IMG/VR virus record: IMGVR_UViG_3300002144_000089
Span: 1-64,000 of that record
Strand: one strand, 5' to 3'
Origin: a virus
Length of the DNA: 64,000 nucleotides
Shown here: piece by piece, positions 62,319 through 64,000 of the stretch
How the letters are laid out: each line of letters opens with the position of its first letter
How positions within the stretch are numbered: position 1 is the first letter of the stretch
Translations under genes and position numbers: made by a program
The notes under the pieces: generated by a model
What the model was told of the DNA's origin: nothing
The model's database searches: none
The model's input: only the letters and a program-made list of their open reading frames with translations

Positions 62319-63601
62319 ATTTAGATACCGTTTGTCCTGCTGTATGGGATCACCTATGCGTAAACACAATGGGGAAAAATCGTTTATGCTGTAATGCTGT
62401 TACACAAGACAAAGATAAATTTATTGGCAATCTTGACCAGCACTGGAATGCTCTAAGAGACAGTGTTAAGAAAGAAATGTTGTCCGGCAACCGCCCAGAC
62501 ATTTGCAAAAGTTGTTGGAAAAAAGAAGAATCTGGAATATCTAGTTTACGAGATCAATTTATTGAAAATTATAAAAATCAAGGTATCTGGGATAAATTTG
62601 TAGATGACATTCCTACAACAAAAAAATATCCAGTAGAACTTGATCTTAAATTAGGAAATTACTGTAATCTAAGTTGTAGGATGTGCAGTAGCTATAGTAG
62701 CAGCGGCGTTGCAAATGAATTCCAAAAAATCCTTAAAGATACTGGTGTTGATTTAGGATTAGACGAGCACGAAAAGAACTTTGTTCAAAACAAATGGTAT
62801 CTTCAAGAAGAGTTTGTAGATTCGATAAAAGACATGATTGCAAATGGATTGCGTCATTTAAAATTTACAGGCGGTGAACCTCTGATGGTTCCCAGCGTAA
62901 AGAAACTAATTGACTATTGTGTTGATAACGATTTTGCTAAAAATATTGATCTAATCATAATAACAAATGTAACACTAATAGATGACGAATGGATTGAACG
63001 ATTTAAAGCATTTAAATTTGTAAACATTATTTGTAGTATAGACGGCATAAGCGATACTTTCGAATATATAAGACATCCTGCAAATTGGAATGATGTAAAC
63101 AGTAAGTTGCAAAAGTTATCTGATGTACAGACTGCGCAGCTGGTAACTTCGATTACGTTTACATTACAAATATATAATATTCTTGAAATTAGGAATATGG
63201 TAGAGCTATCTAAAAAATATAACTTTCATATAACTGCTATTCCTTTAGACAAACCTGAATATCTAGATGTACGCAATGCTCCGCAGACTCTTAAAAATAC
63301 TGCATTAGAAATGATAGCAGATTTAGAAAATGAATTAAATCCAAAGACTACGCCTCGAACAGAAGATAACTGTCTATGTTTTCATGATTTAAAACCTAAA
63401 GACGTTCCGTGTGCTAGAACGTGCCCAATTGTACTTACTAATGTATTAGTCAAATTTGTTAATAATGTTAAAAAGAAAATTAATCAGCCCCAACAGCAAG
63501 ACAATAGTAAGAAATTTTTAGAAATAACTAAATTAAAAGACACGTATAAAAAACAAAGTTTTGATACAATGGAGATAGCAAAGTACTATGACTCAATCTA
63601 A
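62315..63601 (+). CDS. Radical SAM protein 4, N-terminal twitch type
   Basis: The 428-residue protein has C117, C121 and C124 (NYCNLSCRMCSSY), FTGGEPLM as SAM-binding glycine motif, and N-terminal C7, C25-C26, C64 and C67 (KNRLCCNAVT; ICKSCWKKEE). Unlike the other twitch proteins it has an added cysteine group near residue 350 (NCLCFHDLKPKDVPCARTCP) that might hold a third cluster. The last 40 residues are Lys/Gln-rich. Substrate unknown. It overlaps the next gene by 14 bases. Confidence 0.85.
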   Translation: MNLDTVCPAVWDHLCVNTMGKNRLCCNAVTQDKDKFIGNLDQHWNALRDSVKKEMLSGNRPDICKSCWKKEESGISSLRDQFIENYKNQGIWDKFVDDIPTTKKYPVELDLKLGNYCNLSCRMCSSYSSSGVANEFQKILKDTGVDLGLDEHEKNFVQNKWYLQEEFVDSIKDMIANGLRHLKFTGGEPLMVPSVKKLIDYCVDNDFAKNIDLIIITNVTLIDDEWIERFKAFKFVNIICSIDGISDTFEYIRHPANWNDVNSKLQKLSDVQTAQLVTSITFTLQIYNILEIRNMVELSKKYNFHITAIPLDKPEYLDVRNAPQTLKNTALEMIADLENELNPKTTPRTEDNCLCFHDLKPKDVPCARTCPIVLTNVLVKFVNNVKKKINQPQQQDNSKKFLEITKLKDTYKKQSFDTMEIAKYYDSI

Positions 63602-64000
63602 AACATTCTGTGCATTACCGTGGATGCATCTTGCTACTAATGCAAGCGGCAATCTTCGAGTGTGCTGTAACAGTACTCCGGGTAAAAACTTTATTACTAA
63701 AAAAGACGGCACCCCTTACAAGCTACAAAAAGATGACTTACAAGAAGCATGGAATAGTGAAGTATATACTACTATTCGTAAGCAGTTACTTGCCGGCGAA
63801 CGTCCTGAAATGTGTACACGTTGTTTTAGAGAAGAAGACGTTGGCATTAAAAGTGCTAGACAAAGTTGGAACAACAAGTGGGAAGAAGATAAAGAGTATA
63901 CAATAGATGCACCTTTTGACATTAAATATGTTGACTTACGGTTAGGCAACTTGTGTAATTTAAAATGTCGTATGTGCAATCCGTATGCAAGTAACATGTG
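63588..64000 (+). CDS. Radical SAM protein 5, N-terminal twitch type, truncated by window edge
   Basis: The ATG at 63588 gives MTQSKTFCALPWMHLATNAS, with C8, C26-C27, C76 and C79 as twitch cysteines, and the radical SAM motif C123, C127 and C130 (NLCNLKCRMCNPYAS) just before the right window edge. 137 codons are visible; the rest of the barrel is outside. It is closest in pattern to radical SAM proteins 1 and 3 (LPWMHL / LPWVHL). Confidence 0.85.
   Translation, partial: MTQSKTFCALPWMHLATNASGNLRVCCNSTPGKNFITKKDGTPYKLQKDDLQEAWNSEVYTTIRKQLLAGERPEMCTRCFREEDVGIKSARQSWNNKWEEDKEYTIDAPFDIKYVDLRLGNLCNLKCRMCNPYASNM

Overview
This window looks like part of a large, AT-rich, marine T4-like myovirus (a relative of the T4-like cyanophages and pelagiphages). 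The evidence is a T4-type set of portal, tape-measure, baseplate and tail-fibre genes, the recombination nuclease pair gp46/gp47, a gp55-type late sigma factor, and repeated NATAAATA late-promoter motifs ahead of structural genes. I see no tRNA, integrase, insertion sequence, CRISPR array or photosynthesis gene, so the host (a SAR11-like alphaproteobacterium, a cyanobacterium or another marine bacterium) cannot be fixed from this window.

Layout. 1-7382: a leftward virion block (portal gp20, truncated by the window edge; tape measure; two Ala/Gly-rich virion-type proteins), interrupted by a rightward gp26-like gene with a downstream -1-frame ORF that looks like a programmed frameshift partner. 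7383-7963: about 580 bases without a credible gene but rich in inverted repeats. 7964-12891: a leftward early/replication block: gp55 behind a consensus sigma70 promoter, then gp47, an SDR-like protein, gp46, a histone-H1-like small protein and a GIY-YIG nuclease behind a second sigma70 promoter. 12974-49872: the rightward tail block: gp48/54-like tube cap, gp53, a large hub-type protein, an unknown virion-type protein, gp5, gp25, gp6, a 5124-residue giant structural protein, a small structural protein, three tandem fibres sharing one N-terminal module, and two paralogous adhesins. Most transcription units here begin with a late-promoter motif 18-60 bases before the start codon.

49884-64000: an accessory island opens with a near-consensus sigma70 promoter and then reads as one tightly overlapping rightward operon. 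It holds two pairs of GT-A-type glycosyltransferase-like proteins, five radical SAM proteins (four with an N-terminal cysteine-rich twitch domain, one SPASM-like), two Fe(II)/2-oxoglutarate oxygenase-like proteins, a class I methyltransferase-like protein, a weak nitroreductase-like protein, a ParB/Srx-like protein and several unknowns. It continues past the window edge. I infer a biosynthetic or modification pathway made early in infection; its substrate is unknown.

How the parts fit: host sigma70 promoters would drive gp55, the recombination genes and the accessory island early; gp55 would then switch RNA polymerase to the NATAAATA promoters of the morphogenesis genes. The two most unusual points are the textbook-like -1 frameshift signal at 4702-4748 and the radical SAM/oxygenase/glycosyltransferase island directly downstream of the host-recognition genes.
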